Shown: positions 20,751 to 30,969, counted from the first letter of the stretch. The stretch is DNA of 64,000 bases from Pseudomonas sp. TTU2014-080ASC (GCF_001446935.1 NZ_LKKK01000011.1:186001-250000), one strand, 5' to 3'. Made by a program: numbers and translations. The notes: a model not told the origin generated them from the sequence alone.

Positions 20751-21826
20751 TGTACGTAGCCGTGAAAGGTGGTGAACGCGCCATCGACAACGCCCATGCG
20801 CTGCTGGCGAAAAAACGCCGGGGCGATACTGCAATTCCTGAACTGAGCGTCGAGCAGATTCGCGAGCAAATGCCCCTGGCGGTGGCGCGGGTCATGACCG
20901 AAGGTTCGCTGTACGACCCGCAATTGGCAGCGCTGGCGATCAAACAGGCGGCCGGTGATCTGCTCGAAGCGATCTTCCTGCTGCGCGCCTACCGCACGAC
21001 CTTGCCGCGCTTTGGTGCGAGTGTGGGCTTGGACACCACGCAGATGCAGATCGAACGCCGCATCTCGGCCACCTTCAAAGACCTGCCGGGCGGCCAACTG
21101 CTCGGACCAACGTTCGATTACAGCCATCGCCTGCTGGATTTCACCTTGCTGGCCGAAGGGCAGCATCCAGGGCCGCAAATCAAACCTGATGCTGAATTGT
21201 CCGTGTGCCCGCGTGTGCTGGATTTTCTCGCCGATGAAGGCCTGATGCAGCGTGAGGCCGATGACGGCCAGCCCGTGCCGGACATAACCCGTGAGCCGTT
21301 GGATTTCCCCACCAACCGTGCACAACGTCTGCAAGCGCTGGCCCGTGGCGACGAAGGCTTCCTGCTGGCGCTGGGCTATTCAACCCAGCGTGGTTATGGC
21401 CGCAATCACCCGTTTGCCGGTGAGATTCGGATCGGTGAAGTGGAGGTCTGGCTGGAGCCGGAAGAACTGGGTTTTGCTGTGCCGCTGGGCGACATCGAAG
21501 TCACAGAGTGCGAGATGGTCAACCAGTTTGTCGGCGGCAAAGGCGTGGATGCGCAATTCACCCGTGGCTACGGCCTGGCCTTTGGCAACTGCGAGCGCAA
21601 AGCCATGGGCATGGCGCTGGTTGATCGTGCCCTGCGTGCCGACGAATACGGCGAAGAACGCGAAGGTCCGGCGCAACAGGAAGAATTTGTGCTGATGCAC
21701 TGCGACAACGTCGAGGCCGCGGGCTTTGTCTCGCACCTGAAATTGCCGCACTACGTTGACTTCCAGTCCGAACTGGAACTGATCCGCAAGATGCACAAGC
21801 AAGCCGCTGAGGAGCAACCGGCATGA
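20750..21826 (+). CDS. phnI: C-P lyase core subunit PhnI (nucleosidase component)
   Basis: With PhnG, H and L it converts MgATP plus phosphonate to 5-triphosphoribosyl-alpha-1-phosphonate; PhnI supplies purine nucleosidase activity. The 358 residues start MYVAVKGGERAIDNAHALLAKKRRGD and include VSLDTTQMQIERRIS-like and GYGLAFGNCERKAMGMALVDRAL blocks of the family. It overlaps phnH by 1 base and phnJ by 4 (ATGA). Confidence 0.96.
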   Translation: MYVAVKGGERAIDNAHALLAKKRRGDTAIPELSVEQIREQMPLAVARVMTEGSLYDPQLAALAIKQAAGDLLEAIFLLRAYRTTLPRFGASVGLDTTQMQIERRISATFKDLPGGQLLGPTFDYSHRLLDFTLLAEGQHPGPQIKPDAELSVCPRVLDFLADEGLMQREADDGQPVPDITREPLDFPTNRAQRLQALARGDEGFLLALGYSTQRGYGRNHPFAGEIRIGEVEVWLEPEELGFAVPLGDIEVTECEMVNQFVGGKGVDAQFTRGYGLAFGNCERKAMGMALVDRALRADEYGEEREGPAQQEEFVLMHCDNVEAAGFVSHLKLPHYVDFQSELELIRKMHKQAAEEQPA

Positions 21827-22707
21827 CGCTCACTACACAGATCACGTCCGCTCAGACCACAGAAAACGGCTACAACTTCGCCTATCTGGACGAGCAGACC
21901 AAACGCATGATCCGCCGTGGCTTGCTCAAAGCCGTAGCCATTCCCGGTTATCAGGTGCCCTTCGGTGGTCGCGAGATGCCGCTGCCGTATGGCTGGGGCA
22001 CCGGTGGCATGCAGCTGACTGCCGCAATTCTGGGCGCTGACGATGTGCTTAAAGTGATCGATCAGGGGGCGGATGACACTACCAATGCTGTGTCGATCCG
22101 CCGCTTTTTCGCCCGTACCGCAGGCGTTAAAACCACCATGCGTACACCAGAAGCGAGCGTGATTCAGACCCGTCACCGCATTCCGGAGACGCCGCTGCGC
22201 AACGATCAGATTCTGGTTTACCAAGTGCCGATCCCGGAGCCGCTGCGCTTTATCGAGCCATCGGAAACCGAGACCCGCACCATGCATGCGCTGGAAGATT
22301 ACGGCGTGATGCATGTGAAGCTGTACGAGGACATCGCCACTTTCGGCCATATCGCTACCAGCTACGCCTACCCGGTGACAGTTGATAACCGCTACGTGAT
22401 GGACCCGTCGCCAATTCCGAAATTCGACAACCCCAAGCTGAACATGAGCCCGGCGTTGATGCTGTTTGGTGCAGGCCGCGAGAAACGCCTGTACGCCGTG
22501 CCGCCGTATACCAAGGTGGTCAGCTTGGACTTTGAAGATCATCCCTTTGAGGTTCAGCGCTGGGAGGAGAGCTGCGCGTTCTGCGGCAGCCACGACTCCT
22601 ACCTGGATGAGCTGATTGTCGATGACGCAGGCACCAAGCGTTTTGTCTGCTCCGACACCGATTACTGCATGCAACGCCGTGATGCCATAGAGGAGGGCGT
22701 GCAATGA
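21823..22707 (+). CDS. phnJ: Alpha-D-ribose 1-methylphosphonate 5-phosphate C-P lyase
   Basis: Radical-SAM-type enzyme that breaks the carbon-phosphorus bond. It has 294 residues. The four cysteines C251, C254, C276 and C282 form CX2CX21CX5C, exactly the PhnJ iron-sulfur/thiyl arrangement (E. coli 241, 244, 266, 272; constant offset 10). The glycyl-radical glycine then maps to Gly42 in KAVAIPGYQVPF. All chemistry-critical residues are present, so the lyase should be active. It overlaps phnI and phnK by 4 bases each. Confidence 0.97.
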   Translation: MTLTTQITSAQTTENGYNFAYLDEQTKRMIRRGLLKAVAIPGYQVPFGGREMPLPYGWGTGGMQLTAAILGADDVLKVIDQGADDTTNAVSIRRFFARTAGVKTTMRTPEASVIQTRHRIPETPLRNDQILVYQVPIPEPLRFIEPSETETRTMHALEDYGVMHVKLYEDIATFGHIATSYAYPVTVDNRYVMDPSPIPKFDNPKLNMSPALMLFGAGREKRLYAVPPYTKVVSLDFEDHPFEVQRWEESCAFCGSHDSYLDELIVDDAGTKRFVCSDTDYCMQRRDAIEEGVQ

Positions 22708-23513
22708 GTGCTGCCGAGAAACTGCAGGTGCAAACCGACACCGCCGAAGCGCTGTTCAGCGTACGTGACCTGACCCGTTTGTATGGGCCGGAGAAGGGCT
22801 GTCAGGGCGTCTCGTTTGATCTGTATCCCGGCGAGGTGTTGGGCATTGTCGGTGAGTCCGGCTCGGGCAAGTCGACGCTGCTCAGTCTGCTCTCCGGGCG
22901 CTGCCCGCCCGATCGCGGCAGCGTCAGCTATCGCGACAGCAACGGCCAGTGGGTTGACCTGTACAGCGCCAGTGAAGCGCAGCGCCGCACGCTGCTGCGT
23001 ACCGAGTGGGGCTTTGTTGAGCAGAATCCGCGTGATGGCCTGCGTATGGGCGTGTCGGCCGGTGCCAACATTGGCGAACGCCTGATGGCTCAGGGCGTGC
23101 GCAATTACGGCGAGCTTCGCGCTGCAGGTCTGGACTGGTTGAAGCAAGTGGAGATTGATCCGGCCCGCATCGACGACCTGCCGCGCACCTTCTCAGGTGG
23201 CATGCAGCAGCGTTTGCAGATCGCCCGCAACCTCGTCTCCAGCCCGCGGTTGGTGTTTATGGATGAGCCCACCGGTGGTCTGGATGTGTCGGTGCAGGCG
23301 CGTCTGCTTGACCTGCTACGCGGTCTGGTGCGCGAGCTGGACCTGGCGGTGGTGATCGTGACTCACGATCTGGCTGTCGCGCGACTGCTGGCCGACCGCC
23401 TGATGGTGATGCGCCGTTCCCATGTGGTGGAGGCGGGGCTTACCGACCAGATTCTGGACGACCCACAGCATCCGTATTCGCAGCTGTTGGTGTCTTCCGT
23501 CCTGCAACCCTGA
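22704..23513 (+). CDS. phnK: C-P lyase ABC-type ATPase PhnK
   Basis: ABC ATPase that docks on the PhnGHIJ core rather than on a membrane permease. The 269 residues show Walker [10 protein letters not shown], signature [15 protein letters not shown], Walker [13 protein letters not shown] and the switch His in [16 protein letters not shown]. The ATG at 22704 overlaps phnJ (ATGA). It is followed by a 103-bp gap with two hairpins, the longest spacer in this part of the operon. Confidence 0.94.
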   Translation: MSAAEKLQVQTDTAEALFSVRDLTRLYGPEKGCQGVSFDLYPGEVLGIVGESGSGKSTLLSLLSGRCPPDRGSVSYRDSNGQWVDLYSASEAQRRTLLRTEWGFVEQNPRDGLRMGVSAGANIGERLMAQGVRNYGELRAAGLDWLKQVEIDPARIDDLPRTFSGGMQQRLQIARNLVSSPRLVFMDEPTGGLDVSVQARLLDLLRGLVRELDLAVVIVTHDLAVARLLADRLMVMRRSHVVEAGLTDQILDDPQHPYSQLLVSSVLQP

Positions 23514-23527
23514 CCTGATTCCGCCAT

Positions 23528-23600
23528 GGCTGTTTCTTAAAGCTGTAACAGCCAGCGCGGACAATAAGTTCCTCCCGTGCTGCTGCCGTTCGCAGCACGG
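23528..23600 (+). repeat. Two mRNA hairpins in the phnK-phnL spacer
   Basis: GGCTGTT..AACAGCC (23528-23553) and CCGTGCTGC..GCAGCACGG (23575-23600), perfect 7- and 9-bp stems with no T-tract. They end 16 bases before the phnL ATG. They look like a processing or mRNA-stability element, or a small REP, rather than a terminator. Confidence 0.6.
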
Positions 23601-23616
23601 AATAAGTGAGGTTTAT

Positions 23617-24336
23617 ATGAATAACCTGATTGAGGTCAGCGGCCTCAGCAAAACCTTCACCCTGCATCAGCAGCACGGTGTGGTGCTGAATGTATTGAGT
23701 GACCTGAATTTCTCCGTCAGTGCCGGTGAGTGTCTGGTGCTGCATGGTCAATCCGGTGCAGGCAAGTCGACTTTGCTGCGTACCTTGTATGGGAACTATC
23801 TGGCCGCCGGCGGCAGTATCCGCATTCTGCACAACGGCCAATGGGTTGAGCTGGTGGATGCAGAACCGCGCCAGGTTCTTGAGGTGCGTCGGCAAACGCT
23901 GGGCTACGTCAGTCAGTTCCTGCGGGTGATCCCACGGGTTTCGACGTTAGATGTGGTGATGGAGCCTGCACTGGCCCGAGGCTGGACCAAGGAAGCCGCA
24001 GAAGAGCGGGCCAAGAGCCTGCTGAGCCGTCTGAATATTCCGCAAGCCCTGTGGCAGCTTGCACCGGGAACCTTCTCCGGCGGTGAGCAGCAGCGCGTCA
24101 ACATCGCCCGCGGCTTTATGGTGAATTGGCCGCTGATGCTGCTGGACGAACCGACCGCGTCACTGGATGACGTTAACCGCCAAGTGGTGCTGGAACTGAT
24201 CGCTGAGGCTAAAGCTGCCGGCAGTGCGCTGATCGGCATCTTCCATGACCGCACTGCCCGTGAGGCAGTCGCAGACCGCTATCTGGACATGACCCCAGAG
24301 CATTCCAAGCAGCAGGAGTACGTGTATGCAGGCTGA
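23617..24336 (+). CDS. phnL: C-P lyase ABC-type ATPase PhnL
   Basis: Second ABC-type ATPase of the C-P lyase, required with PhnGHI for the nucleosyl-transfer step. The 239 residues start [14 protein letters not shown]; Walker [10 protein letters not shown] (near 46), signature [15 protein letters not shown], Walker [14 protein letters not shown]. The ATG at 23617 follows GTGAGGT; longer frames upstream run into phnK and the hairpins. It overlaps phnM by 11 bases. Confidence 0.94.
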   Translation: MNNLIEVSGLSKTFTLHQQHGVVLNVLSDLNFSVSAGECLVLHGQSGAGKSTLLRTLYGNYLAAGGSIRILHNGQWVELVDAEPRQVLEVRRQTLGYVSQFLRVIPRVSTLDVVMEPALARGWTKEAAEERAKSLLSRLNIPQALWQLAPGTFSGGEQQRVNIARGFMVNWPLMLLDEPTASLDDVNRQVVLELIAEAKAAGSALIGIFHDRTAREAVADRYLDMTPEHSKQQEYVYAG

Positions 24337-25471
24337 ACAAATCCTGACCAATGCGCAGGTGGTTACCGCCAATGAAGTCTTCGTTGGCACAGTGGTGCTG
24401 CGCGATGGCCTGATTGCCGAGGTGCAGCCGGGAATCAGCCATGTTTCACAGGCGCAGGACCTCAATGGTGACTACCTGTTGCCGGGGCTGGTCGAGCTGC
24501 ATACCGATAATCTGGAAAAGCACATGGCGCCAAGGCCGGGCGTAGACTGGCCGTCTCGTTCTGCTGTGCTGACACACGATGCGCAGATTGTGGCGGCGGG
24601 CATCACCACGGTGTTTGATGCGCTTTCCATCGGCGATGTGAACCCACGTGGCCGGCGCATGCTGCAACTGCCAGCCATGATGGAAGCCATTGCAGCGACG
24701 ACCGCAGCTGGTCAGACCCGTGCTGACCACCACCTGCATCTGCGCTGCGAAGTGTGCCACCCGGACACCTTGCAGATTTACCGCGACTTTGTGGAGCACC
24801 CGATGGTGCAACTGATCTCCGTGATGGACCACTCGCCAGGTCAGCGCCAGTTTGCCAATGAGGCTAAGTACCTTGAGTACTACATGGGCAAGTACCAACT
24901 GAGTGAAGAGGAAATGGCGGTGTTTGCTGCCGAGCAGAAGGCCAACTCGATTGAGTACAGCGACCGTAATCGGCGCAGCATTGTTGAGGATTGCCACAGC
25001 CGCGGCCTGTCGGTAGCCAGTCATGATGATGCGACCTTGGCCCACGCCCAGGAGTCCGCTGGCTTTGGCATGTCCATCGCGGAATTTCCGACCACCATGG
25101 AAGCGGCCAAAGCCAGTCATGATCTGGGCTTGTGTGTGCTGATGGGCGCGCCAAATATCGTGCGTGGCGGCTCGCACTCGGGCAATATTGCCGCCTCTGA
25201 GCTGGCCCAAAAGGGTGTGTTGGATATCCTTTCCAGCGACTATTACCCGGCCAGCCTGCTTCAGGCTGCTTTCATGCTCGCTGAGCAAGACAACGACTAC
25301 GATCTGCCCAAAGCCATCGCCACTGTCAGCCGTAATCCGGCCAGGTCGGCAGGTTTGACCGACCGCGGCGAAATCTGTGTCGGGCTGCGTGCGGATCTGG
25401 TGCAAAGCCGGGTGCATGAAGGCCAGCCGGTGATTCAACAAGTGTGGAACAAAGCGAAAAGGGTGTTCTGA
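24326..25471 (+). CDS. phnM: Alpha-D-ribose 1-methylphosphonate 5-triphosphate diphosphatase
   Basis: Amidohydrolase-superfamily enzyme that removes pyrophosphate from the triphosphoribosyl-phosphonate before the lyase step. The 381 residues begin with the beta-sandwich segment [14 protein letters not shown]; the metal-binding segment is [22 protein letters not shown], further His residues lie in [10 protein letters not shown] and [15 protein letters not shown]. It overlaps phnL by 11 bases and phnN by 1. Confidence 0.95.
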   Translation: MQAEQILTNAQVVTANEVFVGTVVLRDGLIAEVQPGISHVSQAQDLNGDYLLPGLVELHTDNLEKHMAPRPGVDWPSRSAVLTHDAQIVAAGITTVFDALSIGDVNPRGRRMLQLPAMMEAIAATTAAGQTRADHHLHLRCEVCHPDTLQIYRDFVEHPMVQLISVMDHSPGQRQFANEAKYLEYYMGKYQLSEEEMAVFAAEQKANSIEYSDRNRRSIVEDCHSRGLSVASHDDATLAHAQESAGFGMSIAEFPTTMEAAKASHDLGLCVLMGAPNIVRGGSHSGNIAASELAQKGVLDILSSDYYPASLLQAAFMLAEQDNDYDLPKAIATVSRNPARSAGLTDRGEICVGLRADLVQSRVHEGQPVIQQVWNKAKRVF

Positions 25472-26034
25472 TGGGCGGCCGTTTGATCTATCTGATGGGG
25501 CCCTCGGGTTCAGGAAAGGACAGCCTTCTGCAAGCTGCGCGTGAGCGTTTGGCCGAGCATGGATGCCGTGTGATTCGGCGGGTGATTACCCGCTCCAGTG
25601 AAGCGGTCGGGGAGGATGCAGTCTCCCTGACACCGGATGAGTTCGAGTTGCAGGAAGCAGCCGGTGAGTTCGCCCTGAGCTGGCGCGCCAATGGTCTGGC
25701 TTACGGTATTCCCAAGCAGATCGACGAATGGCTGGCGGCCGGGCTGGATGTGTTGATTAACGGCTCGCGTGGCTATCTGGCCGAGGCGCGGCAGCACTAT
25801 CCGCAGCTGATTCCGGTGCTGCTGACAGTCGACAATGAGGTGCTGCGTGAGCGCCTGATCCGCCGCCAGCGGGAAACTCCGGAGCAGATCGAACAGCGTC
25901 TGGCGCGTAATGCGCTGTTTGATGCGCAAGCGGCAGAGGCTGACGGTTTGTATGTGCTGGACAACTCCGGTGATCTGCAACTGACCGCTGACCGTCTGCT
26001 GGCTTTGCTCGGGACCAACCGTGCATGCGCCTGA
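25471..26034 (+). CDS. phnN: Ribose 1,5-bisphosphate phosphokinase
   Basis: P-loop kinase (guanylate-kinase-like) converting ribose 1,5-bisphosphate to PRPP, recycling the C-P lyase sugar product. It has 187 residues, with P-loop GPSGSGKDS at about 9-17 and INGSRGYL in the nucleotide-monophosphate region. The ATG at 25471 overlaps the phnM stop by one base; an upstream GTG is rejected. Confidence 0.93.
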   Translation: MGGRLIYLMGPSGSGKDSLLQAARERLAEHGCRVIRRVITRSSEAVGEDAVSLTPDEFELQEAAGEFALSWRANGLAYGIPKQIDEWLAAGLDVLINGSRGYLAEARQHYPQLIPVLLTVDNEVLRERLIRRQRETPEQIEQRLARNALFDAQAAEADGLYVLDNSGDLQLTADRLLALLGTNRACA

Positions 26035-26774
26035 CCCTGCTTGGCAGCGGTGATGCCCGTCAGGTCCCGGTCTATAACTGCCAGTGCGCAGCCTGTGAGC
26101 GAGCCCGATTGCAGCCTGCGTATCGGCGTGGGCCGTGCTCGGCGCTGATTGAGTGCGGCAGCCAGCGCTGGCTGATCGACTCTGGTTATACGGACTTGTG
26201 CGAGCGCTTCCCGCCGCACAGTTTCAGCGGCATTCTGCAAACCCATTACCACGCTGACCATGCGCAGGGGCTTTTGCATCTGCGCTGGGGGCAGGGGCTG
26301 GTTATTCCTGTGCATGGCCCGGCAGACCCGGAAGGGTTAGCCGATCTGTATAAGCATCCCGGTATTCTGGATTTCAGTCAGCCGTTCAGCGCCTTCGAGC
26401 AGCGTCAGTTGGGTGAGCTGAGCGTCACCGCGTTGCCGCTGAATCACTCCAAGCTCACTTTCGGCTATCTGCTTGAAGGGGCCGGACGCTGCATTGCCTA
26501 CCTGACTGACACCATCGGCGTCCCGGCCGATAGCGCAGCTGTCCTGACCCGTCAGCCTCTGGATCTGTTGGTGCTGGACTGTTCCATGGCACCGCAGCCG
26601 GTCGCCCCGCGCAATCACAATGACCTGACCCGGGCGCTGGAAACCATCGAGCTGCTGCAACCCGAACACGCCGTACTGACCCACCTCGGTCACAGTTTCG
26701 ATGCCTGGCTGATGGAAAACCTTGAGTGCCTACCGGCCAATGTCAGCCTGGCGTGGGATGGTCGCGTGCTGTGA
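26025..26774 (+). CDS. phnP: Phosphoribosyl 1,2-cyclic phosphate phosphodiesterase
   Basis: Metallo-beta-lactamase-fold hydrolase that opens the cyclic phosphate left by PhnJ to ribose 1,5-bisphosphate. The 249 residues carry QTHYHADHAQG (H74, H76, D78, H79), later ligands in PLNHSKLTFGY and LDCSMAP..HNDLT, and an N-terminal cysteine set (C19, C21, C24, C38) matching the structural-zinc cysteines of PhnP. It overlaps phnN by 10 bases and ends the operon, 12 bp from the convergent lrp-like gene. No phnO is present. Confidence 0.94.
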   Translation: MRLTLLGSGDARQVPVYNCQCAACERARLQPAYRRGPCSALIECGSQRWLIDSGYTDLCERFPPHSFSGILQTHYHADHAQGLLHLRWGQGLVIPVHGPADPEGLADLYKHPGILDFSQPFSAFEQRQLGELSVTALPLNHSKLTFGYLLEGAGRCIAYLTDTIGVPADSAAVLTRQPLDLLVLDCSMAPQPVAPRNHNDLTRALETIELLQPEHAVLTHLGHSFDAWLMENLECLPANVSLAWDGRVL

Positions 26775-26786
26775 CCTGACCGCCGC

Positions 26787-27254
26787 CTAATCCAGCGGCA
26801 GTTCAGTGGTGCGTTTGACTTCGCTCATGGCGATATGGGTGTGCGCCTCCAGCACATGCGGCCGTTGCAGCAGGTGGTCGCGCAGAAAACGCTCGTAGCT
26901 GGCGATGTCCTTCGCCACCACCTTGAGTTTGTAATCCGACGCTCCCGCCATGGTGTAGCACTCCATCACTTCCGGGTAGCCGACCACGGCTTTCTCGAAC
27001 TCTTCCAGATTGCTGCGGCCGTGGGCTGAGAGCTTGATATCGACAAACACGATGATGCCGAAACCCAGGCGCTTGTGGTTGAGCAGGGCGACTTTGCGTT
27101 CGATATAGCCTTCTTCCTGCAGGCGGTTGATGCGCCGCCAGCAAGGTGACTGGGACAGCTCGACTCTCTCAGCGATCTCGGCAGCGGAGAGGTCGGCATT
27201 GTGTTGCAGCAGACGCAGAATCCTGCGGTCGGTATGGTTGAGTGGTTCTTGCAT
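26787..27254 (-). CDS. Lrp/AsnC-family transcriptional regulator
   Basis: A 155-residue protein with N-terminal helix-turn-helix (LNHTDRRILRLLQHNADLSAAEIAERVELSQSPCWRRINRLQEEGYI) and a C-terminal RAM/ACT-like ligand domain (MECYTMAGASDYKLKVVAKDIASYERFLRDHL). It is divergent from the indolepyruvate ferredoxin oxidoreductase gene across a 247-bp AT-rich region (27255-27501), so it probably regulates that gene in response to an aromatic or branched amino acid. It is closer to BkdR/Lrp-like local regulators than to global Lrp. Confidence 0.9.
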   Translation of the reverse strand: MQEPLNHTDRRILRLLQHNADLSAAEIAERVELSQSPCWRRINRLQEEGYIERKVALLNHKRLGFGIIVFVDIKLSAHGRSNLEEFEKAVVGYPEVMECYTMAGASDYKLKVVAKDIASYERFLRDHLLQRPHVLEAHTHIAMSEVKRTTELPLD

Positions 27255-27501
27255 GATCGTTCCCTGATTTTTGTATTTGTTGGATTAATCATGCTCAGTA
27301 TTGGCCTTTATTTCGAAAAATAGAAAGAAAATATCTCCAATCCCGGTCCATATTTATAGGCAGGTTTGTGTCGGCCCCGGCCTGTTAGCGGGTGCCACAT
27401 TGCAGCAGCCGTGATCTGAGCGGTGATCCCGTTCAGGCCCATAACCGGAAGATGCCTACAAGGCTCTTTCCAGCTCTAAAAATAATAAGAGGAGCGCCAC
27501 T

Positions 27502-30500
27502 ATGTCTCTGGCCGAGATCCGCCTGGATGACAAGTACCGCCTTGCAACCGGACACCTGTACCTCACCGGCACCCAGGCCCTGACCCGCCTGCCGATGCTG
27601 CAAAAACAGCGGGACACGGCCCACGGCCTGAACACCGCCTGCTTTATTTCCGGCTACCGTGGCTCGCCTTTGGGCAATCTTGATAAGAGCCTGTGGGACG
27701 CCCGCGAATACCTCAAAGAGAACCACATCCACTTCCAGCCCGGCATTAACGAAGAGCTGGGTGCCACCGCCGTGTGGGGCAGTCAGCAGACCAACCTGTT
27801 TCCCGGTGCCCGCTACGACGGCGTGTTTTCTATGTGGTATGGCAAAGGGCCGGGTGTGGATCGCTGCGGTGATGTGTTCAAGCACGGTAACTCCGCTGGC
27901 GTATCCAAACACGGTGGCGTGTTGCTGCTGGCCGGTGATGATCACGGCTGCAAATCCTCGACGATTGCTCACCAGAGCGAACATGCGTTTATCGCCGCGT
28001 CGATCCCGGTACTCAACCCGTCCAACGTCCAGGAATTGCTCGATTACGGCATCATCGGCTGGGAGTTATCCCGTTACAGCGGATGCTGGGTGGCGCTGAA
28101 AACCATTGCCGAAAACGTGGATTCGTCTGCTGTGGTGGAAGTGAACCCGCTGCGTATTCAGGTGAAGTACCCGGAGGATTTCAAGCTCCCCGAAGACGGT
28201 GTGCATATTCGCTGGCCTGATCCGCCGCTGGCCCAAGAGGCACGTCTGAACACCTACAAAATCTACGCGGCGCGGGCTTTCGCTCTGGCTAACAAACTGG
28301 ACAAGGTGATGTTGGACTCGCCCAACCCTCGGCTGGGCATTATCACTACCGGCAAGTCTTATCTGGATGTGCGTCAGGCTTTGAATGATCTCGGTCTGGA
28401 CGACGAGCTGTGCGCCCAGATTGGCCTGCGCGTGCTGAAGATCGGCATGAGCTGGCCGCTGGAGCCGGTGGCCGTGCACGAGTTTGCCGAGGGGCTGGAC
28501 GAGATTCTGGTCGTTGAAGAAAAGCGCAGCATTATCGAAGACCAACTCACCGGCCAGCTCTACAACTGGCCGGTGGGCAAGCGTCCGGTGGTGGTTGGCG
28601 AGTTCGATGAGCAGGGCAACTCGCTGCTGCCTAACCTTGGCGAGCTGACCCCGGCGATGATCGCCCGGGTCATCGCCAAGCGCCTTGAACCTATCTACAC
28701 CAGCCCGGTGATTGTTGAGCGCCTTGCGTTTCTTGCGGCCAAGGAAGCTTCGCTGGCCGCGCCGAAACACAGCACCGTGCGTACTCCGCATTTCTGCTCG
28801 GGCTGCCCGCACAACAGTTCCACCAAAGTGCCAGAAGGCAGCCGTGCCCAAGGCGGTATCGGCTGCCATTACATGACCCAGTGGATGGACCGCAGCACTG
28901 ACACCTTCACCCAAATGGGCGGCGAGGGCGTGACCTGGATTGGTCAGGCACCGTTTACCGACACGCCCCACGTATTTCAAAACCTGGGCGATGGCACCTA
29001 CTTCCACTCCGGCCAATTGGCGCTGCGGGCGGCGGTGGCGTCTGGGGTGAACATCACCTACAAAATTCTCTACAACGACGCGGTGGCCATGACCGGCGGC
29101 CAGCCGATTGATGGCGAGCTGCGTGTCGATCAGCTCAGTCAGCAGGTGTTTGCCGAAGGCGTGCGGCGCATCGCGCTGGTCAGTGACGAGCCGGAGAAAT
29201 ACCCGAGCCGCGCTACCTTCGCGCCGATTGTTACCTTCCATCACCGCCGTGAGCTGGACGCGGTTCAGCGTGAGTTGCGCGAGTTCAAAGGTGTATCGGT
29301 GATTATCTATGATCAGACCTGTGCCACCGAGAAACGACGCCGGCGTAAACGCGGCAAGATGGTTGATCCGCAGAAGCGCGCCTTTATCAACGCGGCTGTC
29401 TGTGAGGGCTGCGGTGATTGCAGCGTGAAGTCCAACTGCCTGTCGGTGCTGCCATTGGAAACCGAGCTGGGTCGTAAACGCCAGATCGACCAGAACGCCT
29501 GCAATAAGGATTACGCCTGCATGGATGGCTTCTGCCCGAGCTTTGTCAGCGTCCACGGCGGCAGCCTGCGTAAGCCGGAGGCTGTGGGCTTGGGCGCGCT
29601 GTTTATTGCCGTGCCGGAGCCGCGTCAGCCATCCCTTGATCGCCCTTGGAACATTCTCCTACCCGGTGTTGGCGGCAGTGGTGTGACCACTGTTGGCGCG
29701 CTGTTGGGCATGGCGGCGCATATCGAAGGCAAGGGCTGCTCGGTGCTGGATCAGGCCGGTCTGGCGCAGAAGTTTGGTCCGGTGGTGACTCACATCCGTA
29801 TCGCTGCACAGCAGGACGATATCTATGCGGTGCGTATCCCCGCAGGCGAAGCTGATCTGTTGCTGGGCTGTGATCTGGTGGTGTCCGCCAGCGAAGATGC
29901 GTTGGCCAAGCTCAACGACAAAATTGCTCATGCCGTGGTCAACAGCCACGAAGCGCCCACTGCCGAGTTCACCCGCAACCCGGATGCGCAGGTGCCCGGC
30001 TCAGCTATGCGTGAAGCTATTAGCGAGGCCGTCGGTGTCAACAAAACTCACTTTGTGGATGCCACTCGCCTGGCGACCCAACTGTTGGGCGACAGCATCG
30101 CCACCAATCTGTTTATGCTGGGTTTTGCTTACCAGAAAGGTTTGGTGCCGGTGTCGGCGGAGGCGATCAACAAGGCTATCGAACTGAATGCGGTTTCAGT
30201 TGAGCTGAATCAGCAGGCCTTTCTCTGGGGCCGTCGTGCTGCCCATGACAGTGCTGGGGTTGAGCGCCTGATCAAAGCCGATACGGCCGAGGCTCCGCAT
30301 TGTGAAACCCTCAGTGATCTGCTGACCGACCGCATGCAGCGTCTGCGCGACTACCAAAATCCCGCGTTGGCTCTGCATTACCGTGAGCAACTGGAGCGGA
30401 TCATTAAGGCTGACACTGACCCTGAACAGCGCCTGAGCAAGGCTGTAGCGCGTAACTACTTCAAGGTGCTGGCTTATAAAGACGAGTACGAAGTTGCTCG

Positions 30501-30969
30501 GCTCTACAGCGATGGTAGCTTTGTCCGGCAACTGGCGGCGACGTTTGAAGGGGACTACCGCCTGGAGTTTCACCTGGCTCCGAGTTGGCTGAGCAAACCG
30601 GATGCGAAGACCGGCGAGCCACGTAAGCGCACTTTTGGTCCGTGGATGCTCAAGGCGTTTGCGCTTTTGGCGAAGTTCAAGTTCTTGCGTGGCTCGCTGC
30701 TGGATCCATTCGGGCACAGCGCTGAGCGCAAAGAAGAGCGCGAGCTGATTGCTGAGTATGAAGCGTATCTGGACTTTATCCTCACCTACCTCAAAGCCGA
30801 CAATTACGGCGATGCGGTTGAGCTGGCCAGTTTGCCGGAGCAGGTTCGCGGTTACGGTCACATCAAACAACGCAATCTGCAGAAGGCCAAGCTTCAGAGT
30901 GCAGAGCTGAAAGCCCGTATGCAGGTGCAGAAAGTGAATGTGGTGCAGCTGTTTGAGCCTGCGGCATAA
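27502..30969 (+). CDS. Indolepyruvate ferredoxin oxidoreductase, fused subunits
   Basis: Thiamine-diphosphate and iron-sulfur enzyme that oxidatively decarboxylates aryl-pyruvates (from Trp, Phe, Tyr) to acyl-CoAs. The single 1155-residue chain fuses the alpha part (pyrimidine domain, TGTQALTRLPMLQKQ, then TPP domain with CSGCPHNSST and GDGTYFHSG), a ferredoxin-like segment with CEGCGDCSVKSNC from residue 634 and NKDYACMDGFCPSF, and the gamma part (GVGGSGVTTVGALLGMAAH). Archaea and anaerobes use separate IorA/IorB; the fused form is usual in aerobic proteobacteria. GAGGAG precedes the ATG. Confidence 0.93.
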   Translation: MSLAEIRLDDKYRLATGHLYLTGTQALTRLPMLQKQRDTAHGLNTACFISGYRGSPLGNLDKSLWDAREYLKENHIHFQPGINEELGATAVWGSQQTNLFPGARYDGVFSMWYGKGPGVDRCGDVFKHGNSAGVSKHGGVLLLAGDDHGCKSSTIAHQSEHAFIAASIPVLNPSNVQELLDYGIIGWELSRYSGCWVALKTIAENVDSSAVVEVNPLRIQVKYPEDFKLPEDGVHIRWPDPPLAQEARLNTYKIYAARAFALANKLDKVMLDSPNPRLGIITTGKSYLDVRQALNDLGLDDELCAQIGLRVLKIGMSWPLEPVAVHEFAEGLDEILVVEEKRSIIEDQLTGQLYNWPVGKRPVVVGEFDEQGNSLLPNLGELTPAMIARVIAKRLEPIYTSPVIVERLAFLAAKEASLAAPKHSTVRTPHFCSGCPHNSSTKVPEGSRAQGGIGCHYMTQWMDRSTDTFTQMGGEGVTWIGQAPFTDTPHVFQNLGDGTYFHSGQLALRAAVASGVNITYKILYNDAVAMTGGQPIDGELRVDQLSQQVFAEGVRRIALVSDEPEKYPSRATFAPIVTFHHRRELDAVQRELREFKGVSVIIYDQTCATEKRRRRKRGKMVDPQKRAFINAAVCEGCGDCSVKSNCLSVLPLETELGRKRQIDQNACNKDYACMDGFCPSFVSVHGGSLRKPEAVGLGALFIAVPEPRQPSLDRPWNILLPGVGGSGVTTVGALLGMAAHIEGKGCSVLDQAGLAQKFGPVVTHIRIAAQQDDIYAVRIPAGEADLLLGCDLVVSASEDALAKLNDKIAHAVVNSHEAPTAEFTRNPDAQVPGSAMREAISEAVGVNKTHFVDATRLATQLLGDSIATNLFMLGFAYQKGLVPVSAEAINKAIELNAVSVELNQQAFLWGRRAAHDSAGVERLIKADTAEAPHCETLSDLLTDRMQRLRDYQNPALALHYREQLERIIKADTDPEQRLSKAVARNYFKVLAYKDEYEVARLYSDGSFVRQLAATFEGDYRLEFHLAPSWLSKPDAKTGEPRKRTFGPWMLKAFALLAKFKFLRGSLLDPFGHSAERKEERELIAEYEAYLDFILTYLKADNYGDAVELASLPEQVRGYGHIKQRNLQKAKLQSAELKARMQVQKVNVVQLFEPAA

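Noticed and set aside
28066..29556. 496-codon minus-strand frame inside the indolepyruvate oxidoreductase gene
   Set aside because: Antisense shadow of a long conserved gene; its translation is Arg/His/Ala-rich without domains.
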